Assembly: GCA_938039675.1 (NCBI GenBank)
Contig: CALHUI010000013.1
Coordinates: 1 to 64,000, forward strand
Source: an uncultured Cytophagales bacterium
Lineage (GTDB): Bacteria > Bacteroidota > Bacteroidia > Cytophagales > Thermoflexibacteraceae
Reading direction: 5' to 3'
DNA: 64,000 nucleotides
Numbering within the stretch: position 1 is the first letter of the stretch; every line of letters starts with the position of its first letter. The notes below the pieces were generated by a model. The model was not told where the DNA came from. It made no database searches and saw nothing but the letters and a program-made list of their open reading frames with translations. A program made the position numbers and the translations under genes. Below are positions 19,283-28,208 of this stretch, one piece after another.

Positions 19283-20665
19283 TTATTGTTTTTTGTCTTT
19301 TTTGCTGTCTTCTTTTGCCTGAGTAATGGCATCACCGTCTTTCAGCGTTTTAGAAACAACAAGGAAAGGCCCGGACACAATCTCATCGCCTTCTTTCAAT
19401 CCCGATATGATTTCTATATTCTCAAAATCGCTGATGCCTGTTTTTACCTCCACCATTTTGGCTTTGCCATCTGCATTGACAAATACAACTTCGCGGATGA
19501 CTTCCTTGATAGTTGATTTTTTAGCGTCGCGGCTTGCTTGCAGTGTATTGGGGTCGTTGTCCGATGCGTTGGTGCTTGCACTCGCTTCTTTTTTTTCGGC
19601 ACGCGTTGTTACCGATGCAAGTGGTACGGCAAGTACGCTGTTTTTGCGGTCGGTGATAATTTCAACGTTAGCCGTCATGCCCGGGCGAAACGGTTCTTCA
19701 CCTTTGCGTTCTTTAATGAGTTGTTCGTAGGAACTGCGCAATATGCGGATGCGCACCTCAAACTCAGTGATGGCATCCAATGATTGTCCCGGTGTTTCTT
19801 TGGCGCTGTTGGCAATTTTAGTTACAATACCTGCAAACTTTATTCCCTTAAAGGAGTACGAATCTACCTCAACAATTACCGAGTCGCCTTTACTGACACG
19901 TATGATGTCATTTTCGTTTACATCTACCCGCACTTCCATCGTGTTGAGGTCTGCAATGCGCAGCAGTTCGGTACCGGCCATTTGGGAAGTACCCACTACG
20001 CGCTCACCTTTCTCAATGCTTAGTTTGGAAACAATACCGCTCATGGGTGCGGTAATAGTTGTAAATGAAAGGTTTTCAGTGGCCTCTTTCACTTGGGCTT
20101 CGGCACTCAGAACGGTAAATCGGGCAGCTTCTACGCTTTGCTCTGCTGATTTGAGGTCTGCTTGTGCCACTTCGTAGTTAGCAACAGCTGTTTCCAGTTC
20201 CGAATCGGAGACGGCTTTTTGGGCGTGCAGAACTTTGGTGCGGTCTAACTCCTGTTTGCGGCGGATGAGTTGCGCCTTGGCCTGCTCTACCCGCGCTTTT
20301 GCTTGTGAAAGATTTGCCCGTTGGGTATTGAGATTTGCCTGAACGCGGTCTAATACTGAACGGAGATTATCCGGTTTAATTTTCACCAAAACCTGACCAA
20401 CCGTTACCGAGTCGCCTTCTTTAACGAGCACATCAATAACTTCACCTGAAACCAAAGGTGATATTTTAACTTCGGTTTCAGGTTGTACTTTGCCTGATGC
20501 ACTTATTTTTTCGATAATATCGGTTCTTTTCGCTTTGGTTAGAATGACTTCAATTGGCTTCTCTTTGCCAATCCAGCCTTGGCGGCGGGCAATTGTTGCA
20601 AATATGAGTATCACAAGTACAATGCCGCCGATGATATAAAGTCGGCTATTATTTCGCTTCGCCAT
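19283..20665 (-). CDS. HlyD/MacA-type periplasmic membrane fusion protein
   Basis: Periplasmic adaptor that links an inner-membrane exporter to TolC. The 460-residue product has an N-terminal membrane anchor (LYIIGGIVLVILIFATIA), then the biotinyl-lipoyl-like segment (SASGKVQPETEVKISPLVSG), a coiled-coil hairpin (about residues 95-190), the returning lipoyl half (TITAPMSGIVSKLSIEKGERV) and a beta-barrel domain with RPGMTANVEIITD. A low-complexity Glu/Lys/Ala/Ser stretch near 365-395 precedes the final domain, and the end is Lys/Asp rich. It is 28 bp downstream of TolC. The ABC permease/ATPase or RND pump expected next is absent. Confidence 0.93.
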   Translation of the reverse strand: MAKRNNSRLYIIGGIVLVILIFATIARRQGWIGKEKPIEVILTKAKRTDIIEKISASGKVQPETEVKISPLVSGEVIDVLVKEGDSVTVGQVLVKIKPDNLRSVLDRVQANLNTQRANLSQAKARVEQAKAQLIRRKQELDRTKVLHAQKAVSDSELETAVANYEVAQADLKSAEQSVEAARFTVLSAEAQVKEATENLSFTTITAPMSGIVSKLSIEKGERVVGTSQMAGTELLRIADLNTMEVRVDVNENDIIRVSKGDSVIVEVDSYSFKGIKFAGIVTKIANSAKETPGQSLDAITEFEVRIRILRSSYEQLIKERKGEEPFRPGMTANVEIITDRKNSVLAVPLASVTTRAEKKEASASTNASDNDPNTLQASRDAKKSTIKEVIREVVFVNADGKAKMVEVKTGISDFENIEIISGLKEGDEIVSGPFLVVSKTLKDGDAITQAKEDSKKDKKQ

Positions 20666-20693
20666 CTTTTAATTGGAAATGGTAGGTTTTTGA

Positions 20694-22142
20694 TTAGAGT
20701 TTCAGTTCTTTTCCAGCATAAAAATCAAGGATTTTCAAGCGGAAAATATAGTCAAATTTGGAGCGCACCAAGTCAGACTGGGCAATATTGAGGTTGTTTC
20801 TCGCCAGCGCATAGTCCAACGAATTGGCGGCACCGGCCGCAAAACGCTGGTCTACTACCCGAAATGATTCTTCCAACGATTTTACGCGGGTTTTATTGGC
20901 GATAAATTGCTTTTGAGCGGCTTTGGCATCGGCATAGGCTTGTTCAATGGTTTGGCGCAATTGGTTGCGTACAACCTGCGATTGCAGTACGCTGCGGTTG
21001 TACTGTATCTTAGCGTTGGCAATACCCGCACGCACTTGATAGCGGTTGAAAATAGGGATTTGTACCTGAAAACCGATACTGTTGCGGAAGTTGTTTTGCA
21101 GTTGCTCAAAGTAAGGCGTGCGTTCACTACTTATTACTCTGTTTTGTATGGTTGAAACGGTTTGCGTAGGGTTGTCGGTCAGAAAACCAATAACAGTTGC
21201 TACCGGCATACCGAAAGTATTGGTGCGTGTTTGGCTGGATGTACCCGACAGTAAAGAACCAAAGATGGATAGCGTAGGCATAGCATTACTTCTTGCCAAG
21301 TCTATACCGTAGCGCGCAACTTCAATGTTTTTATCCGCACTCATCACGTTGGGCTGTGTTCCCTGTGCAATGGCAAAAATTTCTGCCGCCGGCATAATCA
21401 CATCCGATACCTCGGGGTCGGGTAGGGTAGGCACTACCACTTCAAAAGGTGTCTCAACAGGCAATTGCAGAAGCAATTTGAGTCTGACAATGGCAATATC
21501 TAAGTTGTTTTCTGCAATGGTGATGCGGTTTTCATCATTGGCTTTTTGCGAAATTACATCATACTGACTGGCTTCGGCCAAAGAACCCGCTTTAATGAGA
21601 TTCATGGTTCGTGTCAGTTGCTCTTCGGTATTGGCTAGCTGCGTACGTGCCACTTCGAGCAGTTCTTTGTTGAACAGTATTTGCAGGTAAGCACTTATAA
21701 TATTCAGTATCAGGTCATTTTTGGCTTGCGCCACGTCTAAGCGACTGGCTTCCAGCGCAGCAGCGTTTTGCTTAATGGTATTGTTCAGGCGAAAGCCATT
21801 GAAAACGGTAACGCTCGTATTTAGACCTGCGTTGAAGTTGGCAACTGATTGGTTGGTAAACTGGTTGGTAAAGAAGTCAATAGAACGGCCTTGATTCCAT
21901 TGCTGATTGACATTCAGGTTGAGGTTGGGAAGGCGTGCCATTTTTGACTGTAACAGCGCCACCTCATTGGCCTCAATGTTTAGCAAAGATACTTTCAGTT
22001 GGAGATTGTTCTCTACTGCATAGTTGATACAACGTTGTAAATCCCATCGGTTGTCTTGTGCTTCGGCGATAAGAGAGGTACAGAAGAAATAGAGAGTGGC
22101 AGCCGTCAGGCGCATGAAAGTGTACATTTTTTCCGGTAACAT
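20694..22142 (-). CDS. TolC-family outer-membrane efflux channel
   Basis: Outer-membrane channel for type I export or drug efflux. The signal peptide is RLTAATLYFFCTSLIAEAQ; the true ATG may be at 22142 or at 22127 (MYTFMRL). The mature 450 residues show the two OEP repeats with long amphipathic helices (RLPNLNLNVNQQWNQG, LDVAQAKNDLILNIISAYLQ, and the second-half equivalent GFQVQIPIFNRYQVRAGIAN, then AYADAKAAQKQFIANKTR and FAAGAANSLDYALARNNLNI). It is the first gene of the TolC-MFP-HD operon. Confidence 0.94.
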   Translation of the reverse strand: MLPEKMYTFMRLTAATLYFFCTSLIAEAQDNRWDLQRCINYAVENNLQLKVSLLNIEANEVALLQSKMARLPNLNLNVNQQWNQGRSIDFFTNQFTNQSVANFNAGLNTSVTVFNGFRLNNTIKQNAAALEASRLDVAQAKNDLILNIISAYLQILFNKELLEVARTQLANTEEQLTRTMNLIKAGSLAEASQYDVISQKANDENRITIAENNLDIAIVRLKLLLQLPVETPFEVVVPTLPDPEVSDVIMPAAEIFAIAQGTQPNVMSADKNIEVARYGIDLARSNAMPTLSIFGSLLSGTSSQTRTNTFGMPVATVIGFLTDNPTQTVSTIQNRVISSERTPYFEQLQNNFRNSIGFQVQIPIFNRYQVRAGIANAKIQYNRSVLQSQVVRNQLRQTIEQAYADAKAAQKQFIANKTRVKSLEESFRVVDQRFAAGAANSLDYALARNNLNIAQSDLVRSKFDYIFRLKILDFYAGKELKL

Positions 22143-22315
22143 TTTTTAAAAAAAGTGTAAAAATAATACAATCATAGATACGGTACTTTCGCTTCTATGA
22201 ATCTGAGATAGGAAAAAGTTACTAAGCCCAAAAAGTCAAGTGAGGTAAAATTGAGACGCTTTGCAAATTAAACCCAAAGTCAGGATACGTTAAAACCCTG
22301 CGAAATGTTTTATGG

Positions 22316-22990
22316 TTAATGTATCGGCATGAGCACATTAACTTTTTTGACCCAAGGCAGGCTGCGAATGTAGTCTATGGTAAGTGCACGCGGCTGCGAA
22401 TCTATTTCTACAAAATGACATGCCATATCATTTTTGCCTTTGCGCGAAACCGACATGGTGGCAATATTGCAGTCCTCGTTGGCTAAAATGCTGGCAATGA
22501 ATGCAATCGTTCCTTTTACATCATCTGCCAGAATAATTAGCGTATGCAGCATTGCGCTCAAATTGGCAACAAAGCCATTAACTTCTTCAATGCCGATAAT
22601 GCCGCCGCCTTTGCTGATGCCTATCAGTTCTAACGATTCACCGTTGTGCCAAAGGTTAAGTTTAATAGTATTGGGGTGAAATGTGGAAGCATTGCCCACG
22701 GTTTTAAAGGAGTATTGTAAGCCTTGTGCCTCTGCATATTGGAACGAATCGCGGATGCGGATGTCGTCTGTCGGAAAATCCAGCAATCCGGCTATGATGG
22801 CACGGTCGCTGCCGTGCCCTTCATAGGTGCGGGCGAATGAGTTGTAAAAAGTAATTTCGGCTTTTTCGGGAATATGTCCCAGAATATTAGTGGCAGCGCG
22901 CCCGATGCGCACTACCCCTGCCGTATGGGAACTGGAAGGCCCAATCATAACAGGGCCTATCATATCAAAAATACTGCTGCGTTCGGCCAT
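22316..22990 (-). CDS. sdaAB: L-serine dehydratase, iron-sulfur-dependent, beta subunit
   Basis: Beta chain of the Fe-S L-serine dehydratase, which deaminates serine to pyruvate and ammonia. The 224-residue product has the SdaAB N-terminal domain (FDMIGPVMIGPSSSHTAG, YNSFARTYEGHGSDRAIIAG) and a C-terminal ACT domain (TLIILADDVKGTIAFIASIL, SVSRKGKNDMACHFVEIDS). The alpha chain SdaAA, which binds the cluster, is not next to it and must be elsewhere if the enzyme works. The gene is upstream of TolC in the same direction with a 173-bp gap, in which I see nothing recognisable. Confidence 0.95.
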   Translation of the reverse strand: MAERSSIFDMIGPVMIGPSSSHTAGVVRIGRAATNILGHIPEKAEITFYNSFARTYEGHGSDRAIIAGLLDFPTDDIRIRDSFQYAEAQGLQYSFKTVGNASTFHPNTIKLNLWHNGESLELIGISKGGGIIGIEEVNGFVANLSAMLHTLIILADDVKGTIAFIASILANEDCNIATMSVSRKGKNDMACHFVEIDSQPRALTIDYIRSLPWVKKVNVLMPIH

Positions 22991-23038
22991 GTGTTGTTGG
23001 TTTTTTTCAAAGGCAAATATCAGATTTTGCCAATTGAA

Positions 23039-24244
23039 TTAAATTTTTATCCCATATTCTTTCAGGGTTTCGCGGGCAACTACATACTTGTGTACTTCGT
23101 CCGGCCCGTCATAGATGCGTGCGCCGCGCTCGTGGCGATACCAGAACGACAACAGGGTGTCTTCCGTAATCCCTAGCGCGCCGTGCGTCTGAATGGCTCT
23201 GTCCACTACCTGCATTAGTACGTTGGCGACAAAAAATTTGATAGTAGAAATTTCTACGCGCATAGCATGTGTACCCTTTTGGTCTATGCCTATAGCCGTA
23301 TGCAAGACCATCAAGCGAGCAGCGTTAATCTGTGCCCGCGATTCGGCTATCCAGTGTTGTACAATTTGCTTGGAGGCAATGGGGGTGTTTTCCGACAGTT
23401 CGCGGTGGGCAGCATAGCGGCACATTAACTCAAAGGCGCGCTCGCAAATGCCAATCCAGCGCATACAGTGGTGAATCCGTCCGGGGCCTAATCGCTCCTG
23501 AGCCAGCTTGAAACCTTCACCTTCGTTGCCTATCAGATTCTCGGCAGGTACGGTGCAGTTTTCATAGCGAACTTCGCTGTGGCTCATGTAGCCGCTGCCT
23601 GCTTCACCCATAATCGGAATGCGGCGCACATGTACAAATCCCGGGGTTTCCAACGGCACAATAATCATGCTTGCCCGTGTATGGGGGGGGGCTTCGGGGT
23701 TGGTAACTGCCATTACTACGGCAAACGCCGCCCCGTCTGCCGATGAGGTAAACCATTTATGACCGTTGATAACATAATTGTGGCCAACTTTTTCGGCAGT
23801 GGTTGCCATCCGCACGGGGTTCGAGCCTGCAAACTCCGGCTCGGTCATGGAAAAACAGGAGCGTATGCGGCCTTCCATCAGCGGATGCAGGTAACGCTCT
23901 TTCAATGCAGGAGAGGCATATTTGTGCAGCAACTCCATATTGCCTATATCGGGCGCTTGACAATTGAAAGCATAGTGCCCCAGCGGCGAAGTACCCAATA
24001 TCTCGCTAACTTGCCCGAACTCGGTCAGGTTGAGGCCTATGCCGCCTTCTTCTTCCGACAAATGCGGAGCCCACAGGCCTGCTGCCTTTACTTTCTGACG
24101 CAGCGCCGCCAATTCGTTTTGCTCTAATGCTATGTATGGACGTGTAAGAAACAACTCTTCCAAGGGGTAAACCTCTTCGCGCATAAATTCACGCAGGCGC
24201 GGCAACAGTTTTTGCAGTTTGGGGGTGATGAATAAGTCGGACAT
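23039..24244 (-). CDS. Acyl-CoA dehydrogenase family protein
   Basis: FAD flavoenzyme (401 residues) that makes the trans-2,3 double bond of acyl-CoA, likely in fatty acid or branched-chain acid oxidation. Seen are the N-terminal helical domain, the central beta domain (CFSMTEPEFAGSNPVR, INGHKWFTSSADGAAF, VPAENLIGNEGEGFKLAQER) and the C-terminal helical domain (IQTHGALGITEDTLLSFWYR, IYDGPDEVHKYVVARETLKE). I could not assign a particular substrate class. It is followed after 48 bp by sdaAB and preceded by the glycosyltransferase, probably with its own promoter. Confidence 0.94.
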   Translation of the reverse strand: MSDLFITPKLQKLLPRLREFMREEVYPLEELFLTRPYIALEQNELAALRQKVKAAGLWAPHLSEEEGGIGLNLTEFGQVSEILGTSPLGHYAFNCQAPDIGNMELLHKYASPALKERYLHPLMEGRIRSCFSMTEPEFAGSNPVRMATTAEKVGHNYVINGHKWFTSSADGAAFAVVMAVTNPEAPPHTRASMIIVPLETPGFVHVRRIPIMGEAGSGYMSHSEVRYENCTVPAENLIGNEGEGFKLAQERLGPGRIHHCMRWIGICERAFELMCRYAAHRELSENTPIASKQIVQHWIAESRAQINAARLMVLHTAIGIDQKGTHAMRVEISTIKFFVANVLMQVVDRAIQTHGALGITEDTLLSFWYRHERGARIYDGPDEVHKYVVARETLKEYGIKI

Positions 24245-24269
24245 AAAACAATTTCAGAATAGCCTAAAA

Positions 24270-25226
24270 CTAATGCTTAACGGCAAAAAATCCTAAGCGA
24301 TTAACAAATAACAGCAGCAAGGCCAGTAAACGGTCTGCGATGCCAATTTTAGATATTTTTTGCAGTAACTCATAAAATCCTTGCAAATTGGTGAAATCTC
24401 TTTGGCGCAGGCACAGCCGCATCTGATAGCGCACCATACGGGCTAAGGCTGCATCTTCCGATGGATTGCGGTTGAGTGCAGCTGCTTTGCAGCATACCTG
24501 CAAAGTACTGTAACGGTATGGACTAAATCCTTTCCGATACATTTTGTTGCTGTGCGAGCCACTGACTTTCCGCTTAATAATTGTAATATTGTCCACAAAC
24601 AGGTAGTGCCACTCGCGCGCAGAGCGCACCCAAAAGTCATAGTCTTCATAGGTTAGACTTTCGTCGTAGCCGCCGAGCCGTTGTAAGACCTCATTGCGTA
24701 TCATCATGGCAGGCGTACAGACACAGTGGCGATGCAGCAAATCCGCATAGATATCACCCGAAGGCACTTGCTCGGCAAGTTGCCCTTTTGCGTTGCGTTT
24801 GTAAAACGTTTGCAAAGGTTGGGCATCTTCATTGGCCATCCATGCATCAGAAAAGGCAATTCCCACATGCTGGGGGGCATTTTGAAAAGCCGCTACCAGA
24901 CCTGCTACATGCCCGGGAAGCAATAAATCATCCGCAGCGTGGTCTATGATAAAATCACCCGTTGCCATTTGCCATGCAAGATTAAAAGCCTTGCAATTGC
25001 CTATATTTTTCGGCAAGAACAGTGTTTTAACCGCTATTTCTGCCGGAATTTGCGGCAATATCTCACGGATTTTGGCAACGGAATCGTCGGTACTGCCATC
25101 ATCTGCTATAATCAGCTCTATCGGGCGGTAGGTTTGAGCTACTATCGAACGGAGCGCGTCCTGTACGTATGGTGCTTGATTATGGCAAAGGCAGATTAGT
25201 GAAACTTTGGGCAAATTATCATACAT
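24270..25226 (-). CDS. Glycosyltransferase family 2 protein
   Basis: From ATG at 25226 the 318-residue product begins MYDNLPKVSLICLCHNQAPY, a GT2/GT-A Rossmann-type nucleotide-sugar domain. Further motifs are PIELIIADDGSTDDSVAK, NIGNCKAFNLAWQMATGDFI, HAADDLLLPGH (DxD-like) and ESLTYEDYDFWVRS (the catalytic-base region). A C-terminal hydrophobic patch (ALLLLFVNRLGFFAVKH) may attach to the membrane. Alternative ATG at 25259 would leave only 3 bp to murQ. The role is probably envelope polysaccharide or lipid glycosylation. Confidence 0.87.
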   Translation of the reverse strand: MYDNLPKVSLICLCHNQAPYVQDALRSIVAQTYRPIELIIADDGSTDDSVAKIREILPQIPAEIAVKTLFLPKNIGNCKAFNLAWQMATGDFIIDHAADDLLLPGHVAGLVAAFQNAPQHVGIAFSDAWMANEDAQPLQTFYKRNAKGQLAEQVPSGDIYADLLHRHCVCTPAMMIRNEVLQRLGGYDESLTYEDYDFWVRSAREWHYLFVDNITIIKRKVSGSHSNKMYRKGFSPYRYSTLQVCCKAAALNRNPSEDAALARMVRYQMRLCLRQRDFTNLQGFYELLQKISKIGIADRLLALLLLFVNRLGFFAVKH

Positions 25227-25262
25227 TTGTTTTTTGACTAACTGCTGAAAAATAAACATTTT

Positions 25263-26072
25263 ATGCAATCTGTAACCGAATCGCAGTCGCATTACGACCA
25301 CCTCGAGCAAATGAGCATCCACGATTTGCTCGTAAATATCAATAATGAAGATAAAACTGTTCCTTTGGCGGTAGAGAAAGCCATTCCGCAGTTGGAAGCA
25401 CTCATCGGTGCCATTGTAGCCCGTATGAAACAGGGAGGCAGATTGTTCTATATTGGTGCGGGCACGAGCGGTCGGTTAGGAATTGTGGATGCATCCGAAT
25501 GTCCGCCAACCTATGGGGTAGAACACGGCCTTGTGGTCGGGCTGATTGCCGGAGGAGATGCTGCCATCCGCAAAGCTGTAGAGTTTGCCGAAGACGATTT
25601 TGAGCAGGCATGGAAAGACATCGGCGAGTATCTGCCCAACGAATTGGATACAGTAGTTGGTATTGCCGCATCGGGGCGCACGCCTTATGTAATCGGTGGA
25701 TTGAAAACTGCCCGTGCAAACGGTCTGCTGACCGGCTGTATTGTTTGCAATCCGGGTTCGCCTGTTGCTGCCGAGGTCGAGTTTCCCGTAGAAATCATTG
25801 TAGGCCCCGAGTTTGTAACAGGCAGCACGCGCATGAAAAGCGGTACTGCCCAAAAGTTGGCGCTCAACATGATTTCAACTACTGTGATGATTCAATTAGG
25901 CAGGGTAAGAGGTAACAAAATGGTAGATATGCAACTAAGCAACCTTAAATTGTTGGATAGAGGCACGCGAATGGTTATGAATCAACTCAATATTACCTAC
26001 GAGGAAGCATCGGAGTTGCTCAAAAAATACGGCAGTGTGCGCCGAGCAGTAGATAATTATCAAGCCGGTTGA
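25263..26072 (+). CDS. murQ: N-acetylmuramic acid 6-phosphate etherase MurQ
   Basis: Cleaves the lactyl ether of MurNAc-6-P in peptidoglycan recycling, giving GlcNAc-6-P and D-lactate. The 269-residue product shows the SIS fold with GGRLFYIGAGTSGRLGIVDAS from residue 58, the acidic active-site residue in DASECPPTYG (E79), and GPEFVTGSTRMKSGTAQKL near 185 with ISTTVMIQLGRVRGNKMVDM. Length is about 30 residues less than E. coli MurQ, as in many short versions. It is divergent from the glycosyltransferase and ends convergently, overlapping the HPt-like gene by 13 bp. No MurNAc transporter (MurP) is present here. Confidence 0.96.
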   Translation: MQSVTESQSHYDHLEQMSIHDLLVNINNEDKTVPLAVEKAIPQLEALIGAIVARMKQGGRLFYIGAGTSGRLGIVDASECPPTYGVEHGLVVGLIAGGDAAIRKAVEFAEDDFEQAWKDIGEYLPNELDTVVGIAASGRTPYVIGGLKTARANGLLTGCIVCNPGSPVAAEVEFPVEIIVGPEFVTGSTRMKSGTAQKLALNMISTTVMIQLGRVRGNKMVDMQLSNLKLLDRGTRMVMNQLNITYEEASELLKKYGSVRRAVDNYQAG

Positions 26073-26425
26073 TTGTCAAATTTTGCGTAATGTTTTTTCT
26101 TTTCTTCCAAAACTTTAATCAATTGATTAACAATGCTCACTAATTTTTGATACAATTCGTTTATTTCTTGTTGCGAAGCGCCTTTAGTCATTTGTTGCTG
26201 TAAGTTCGCTTGTGCTTCCAGCAGGAAAGATGCTTCTAACGTATTAATCATTGAACGCACCTTGTGATTTAAAAAACGATAAGCACCTACATCTCTGGCA
26301 GCTACGACTGGTGATAGATGCACCAGATAATCCTTCAACTCTCCAATGTACATGCCCAAGAGGTCATGTGCAAAGGCACTGTCATTCATAGTAACCTTAT
26401 CAAAGGTAGTAAACGAGACGTTCAT
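26060..26425 (-). CDS. Orphan histidine phosphotransfer (HPt)-like protein
   Basis: Small 121-residue all-helical protein. The segment RFLNHKVRSMINTLEASFLL resembles the HPt core with a His followed by Lys/Arg and small residues, so it may relay phosphate between hybrid kinases and response regulators. Helices at LGMYIGELKDYLVHLSPVVA and the Gln/Leu-rich C-terminal part (NELYQKLVSIVNQLIKVLEE) fit the four-helix bundle. There is no kinase or regulator next to it. The call depends on the histidine context; the family is diverse. Confidence 0.65.
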   Translation of the reverse strand: MNVSFTTFDKVTMNDSAFAHDLLGMYIGELKDYLVHLSPVVAARDVGAYRFLNHKVRSMINTLEASFLLEAQANLQQQMTKGASQQEINELYQKLVSIVNQLIKVLEEKKKHYAKFDNQPA

Positions 26426-26504
26426 TACAGTTCAATTTTATCACTCTAAATTATAACGAAAGTTTGATTAAATCCATATAACGGATACAGAAAAAATGTT
26501 TCAC

Positions 26505-26512
26505 TAATTTTG
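26505..26512 (+). promoter_or_regulatory. Candidate Bacteroidota -7 box for the FAD dehydrogenase gene
   Basis: Reads TAATTTTG, an exact TAnnTTTG match, 17 bp before the ATG at 26530. No clear TTTG -33 box is at the right distance, though one lies 38 bp upstream of it. Confidence 0.45.
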
Positions 26513-26529
26513 CATTTCTAACTATTGTC

Positions 26530-28116
26530 ATGAAAACCCTGCTCGACCTTGTACTACCTCCCGAAATAGCTTTTGATAATCAGGCTTTTGCGGAACATGT
26601 TACCGGAAAAGGGCAATGGCAGCAGGCAATGGCTGAGGGCAAAGTTACTATACGCATGTTGCGCCGCTCGATTGATGCCCGTGCCAAAAAAGTGAAAGTT
26701 AATGTAAGCGTCGCAGTTTATGTAGACGAACTTCCCGAACCGCTGATAACATACCGCAAGGACTATCCGAACGTAAGCCATGCACCGCAGGCAATTATTG
26801 TAGGAGCAGGGCCTGCCGGCATGTTTGCCGCCTTGCGATTGATAGAATTGGGCGTTAAACCAATTGTGATAGAGCGCGGCAGCGATGTGAGAGCCCGCCG
26901 CCGCGATTTGGCAGCCATCAACAAAGACCATGTGGTCAATCCCGAATCGAACTATTGCTTTGGCGAAGGTGGGGCAGGTACTTACTCCGACGGAAAACTT
27001 TACACGCGCTCCAAAAAAAGAGGCGATTTTCGCCGTATTTTGGAAATATTTGTGGCACACGGAGCTGCCTCCGAAATTTTGGTAGATGCGCATCCGCACA
27101 TTGGCACTAATAAACTGCCTGCCATTGTTACCAATATACGCGAAAGTATTTTGCAAGCAGGCGGCGAAGTGCATTTTAATACGAAAGTTACCGACTTTGT
27201 GATTGCAAACGGCCGAATGAAAGGGGTTTGGCTGCATGAGGGCAGTATAGTAGAAGGCATTGGCGTTATTCTGGCAACAGGACATTCGGCACGCGATATT
27301 TTTCATCTGCTCAAAAACAGGCAAGTGCTGATTGAGTCCAAGCCATTCGCATTGGGTGTGCGCATAGAGCATCCGCAATCGTTGATAGATAGCTGCCGGT
27401 ATCACTGCGAAACCCGCGGCGATTTTCTGCCTGCTGCTTCCTATTCGTTAGTCAGCCAGATTGCCTACAAAGGCAAAGAAAAAGGCGTTTTTTCGTTTTG
27501 TATGTGCCCGGGCGGCTTCATTGTTCCGGCAGCAACTGCGCCGGGCGAGGTGGTTGTAAATGGCATGTCGCCTTCCCGTCGTAATTCCCGCTTTGCCAAC
27601 TCCGGTATTGTGGTGGCCATCGATGAGGAAGATTTAGCTCCCTATGCACAATACGGCGAACTGGCAGGCATGATGTTTCAGAGCGAGATAGAACAACGCG
27701 CGTGTAGGATAGCCGGAGGCAGGCAAACAGCTCCCGCCCAACGCATGGCAGATTTTGTAAACCGCAAAGTTTCTACTTCACTGCCGGAGTGCTCCTATCA
27801 GCCGGGGCTTACTTCGGTCGCCATGGATGAGGTGCTGCCCGTGCAGATTACCCATCGCCTGCGCGAAGGATTCAAAGATTTTGGTAAAAAAATGAAAGGC
27901 TACCTGACCAACGAAGCCCAGATTGTAGGCGTTGAAAGCCGCACATCGTCTCCTGTGCGTATCCCTCGCGACCGGGAAACGCTGGAACATCCGCAAATTG
28001 CGGGGCTGTTTCCTTGCGGCGAAGGAGCGGGCTATGCAGGGGGAATAGCTTCTGCGGCTATGGACGGCGAACGCTGCGCCGAGATGTTGGCTGCCCGCTA
28101 TGCAACGCCCCGATAG
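26530..28116 (+). CDS. FAD-dependent dehydrogenase (COG2509-type)
   Basis: The 528-residue protein has an N-terminal 90-residue helical and strand region (KGQWQQAMAEGKVTIRMLRR) before an FAD Rossmann motif (AIIVGAGPAGMFAALRLIE near 97, VIERGSDVRARRRDL). It has FGEGGAGTYSDGKLYTRS near residue 145 and a C-terminal flavin loop (GLFPCGEGAGYAGGIASAAM). It matches the uncharacterised FAD dehydrogenases of COG2509 found in Bacteroidota and other phyla. Substrate unknown. A good -7 box precedes it. It is followed by the nitrilase homologue after 92 bp, a possible but unproved operon. Confidence 0.88.
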   Translation: MKTLLDLVLPPEIAFDNQAFAEHVTGKGQWQQAMAEGKVTIRMLRRSIDARAKKVKVNVSVAVYVDELPEPLITYRKDYPNVSHAPQAIIVGAGPAGMFAALRLIELGVKPIVIERGSDVRARRRDLAAINKDHVVNPESNYCFGEGGAGTYSDGKLYTRSKKRGDFRRILEIFVAHGAASEILVDAHPHIGTNKLPAIVTNIRESILQAGGEVHFNTKVTDFVIANGRMKGVWLHEGSIVEGIGVILATGHSARDIFHLLKNRQVLIESKPFALGVRIEHPQSLIDSCRYHCETRGDFLPAASYSLVSQIAYKGKEKGVFSFCMCPGGFIVPAATAPGEVVVNGMSPSRRNSRFANSGIVVAIDEEDLAPYAQYGELAGMMFQSEIEQRACRIAGGRQTAPAQRMADFVNRKVSTSLPECSYQPGLTSVAMDEVLPVQITHRLREGFKDFGKKMKGYLTNEAQIVGVESRTSSPVRIPRDRETLEHPQIAGLFPCGEGAGYAGGIASAAMDGERCAEMLAARYATPR

Positions 28117-28208
28117 TTTGGGCTAAATTACGGCAAAGTACAACCCTCATGTATTGACACTTTCACCAAAAAATAGTTATTTGCAGCAATACAACAGAAA
28201 AACCGGCT

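Noticed and set aside
26554-27405. 283-residue minus-strand ORF inside the FAD dehydrogenase
   Set aside because: It is a shadow of a strongly conserved gene and has no recognisable motif.
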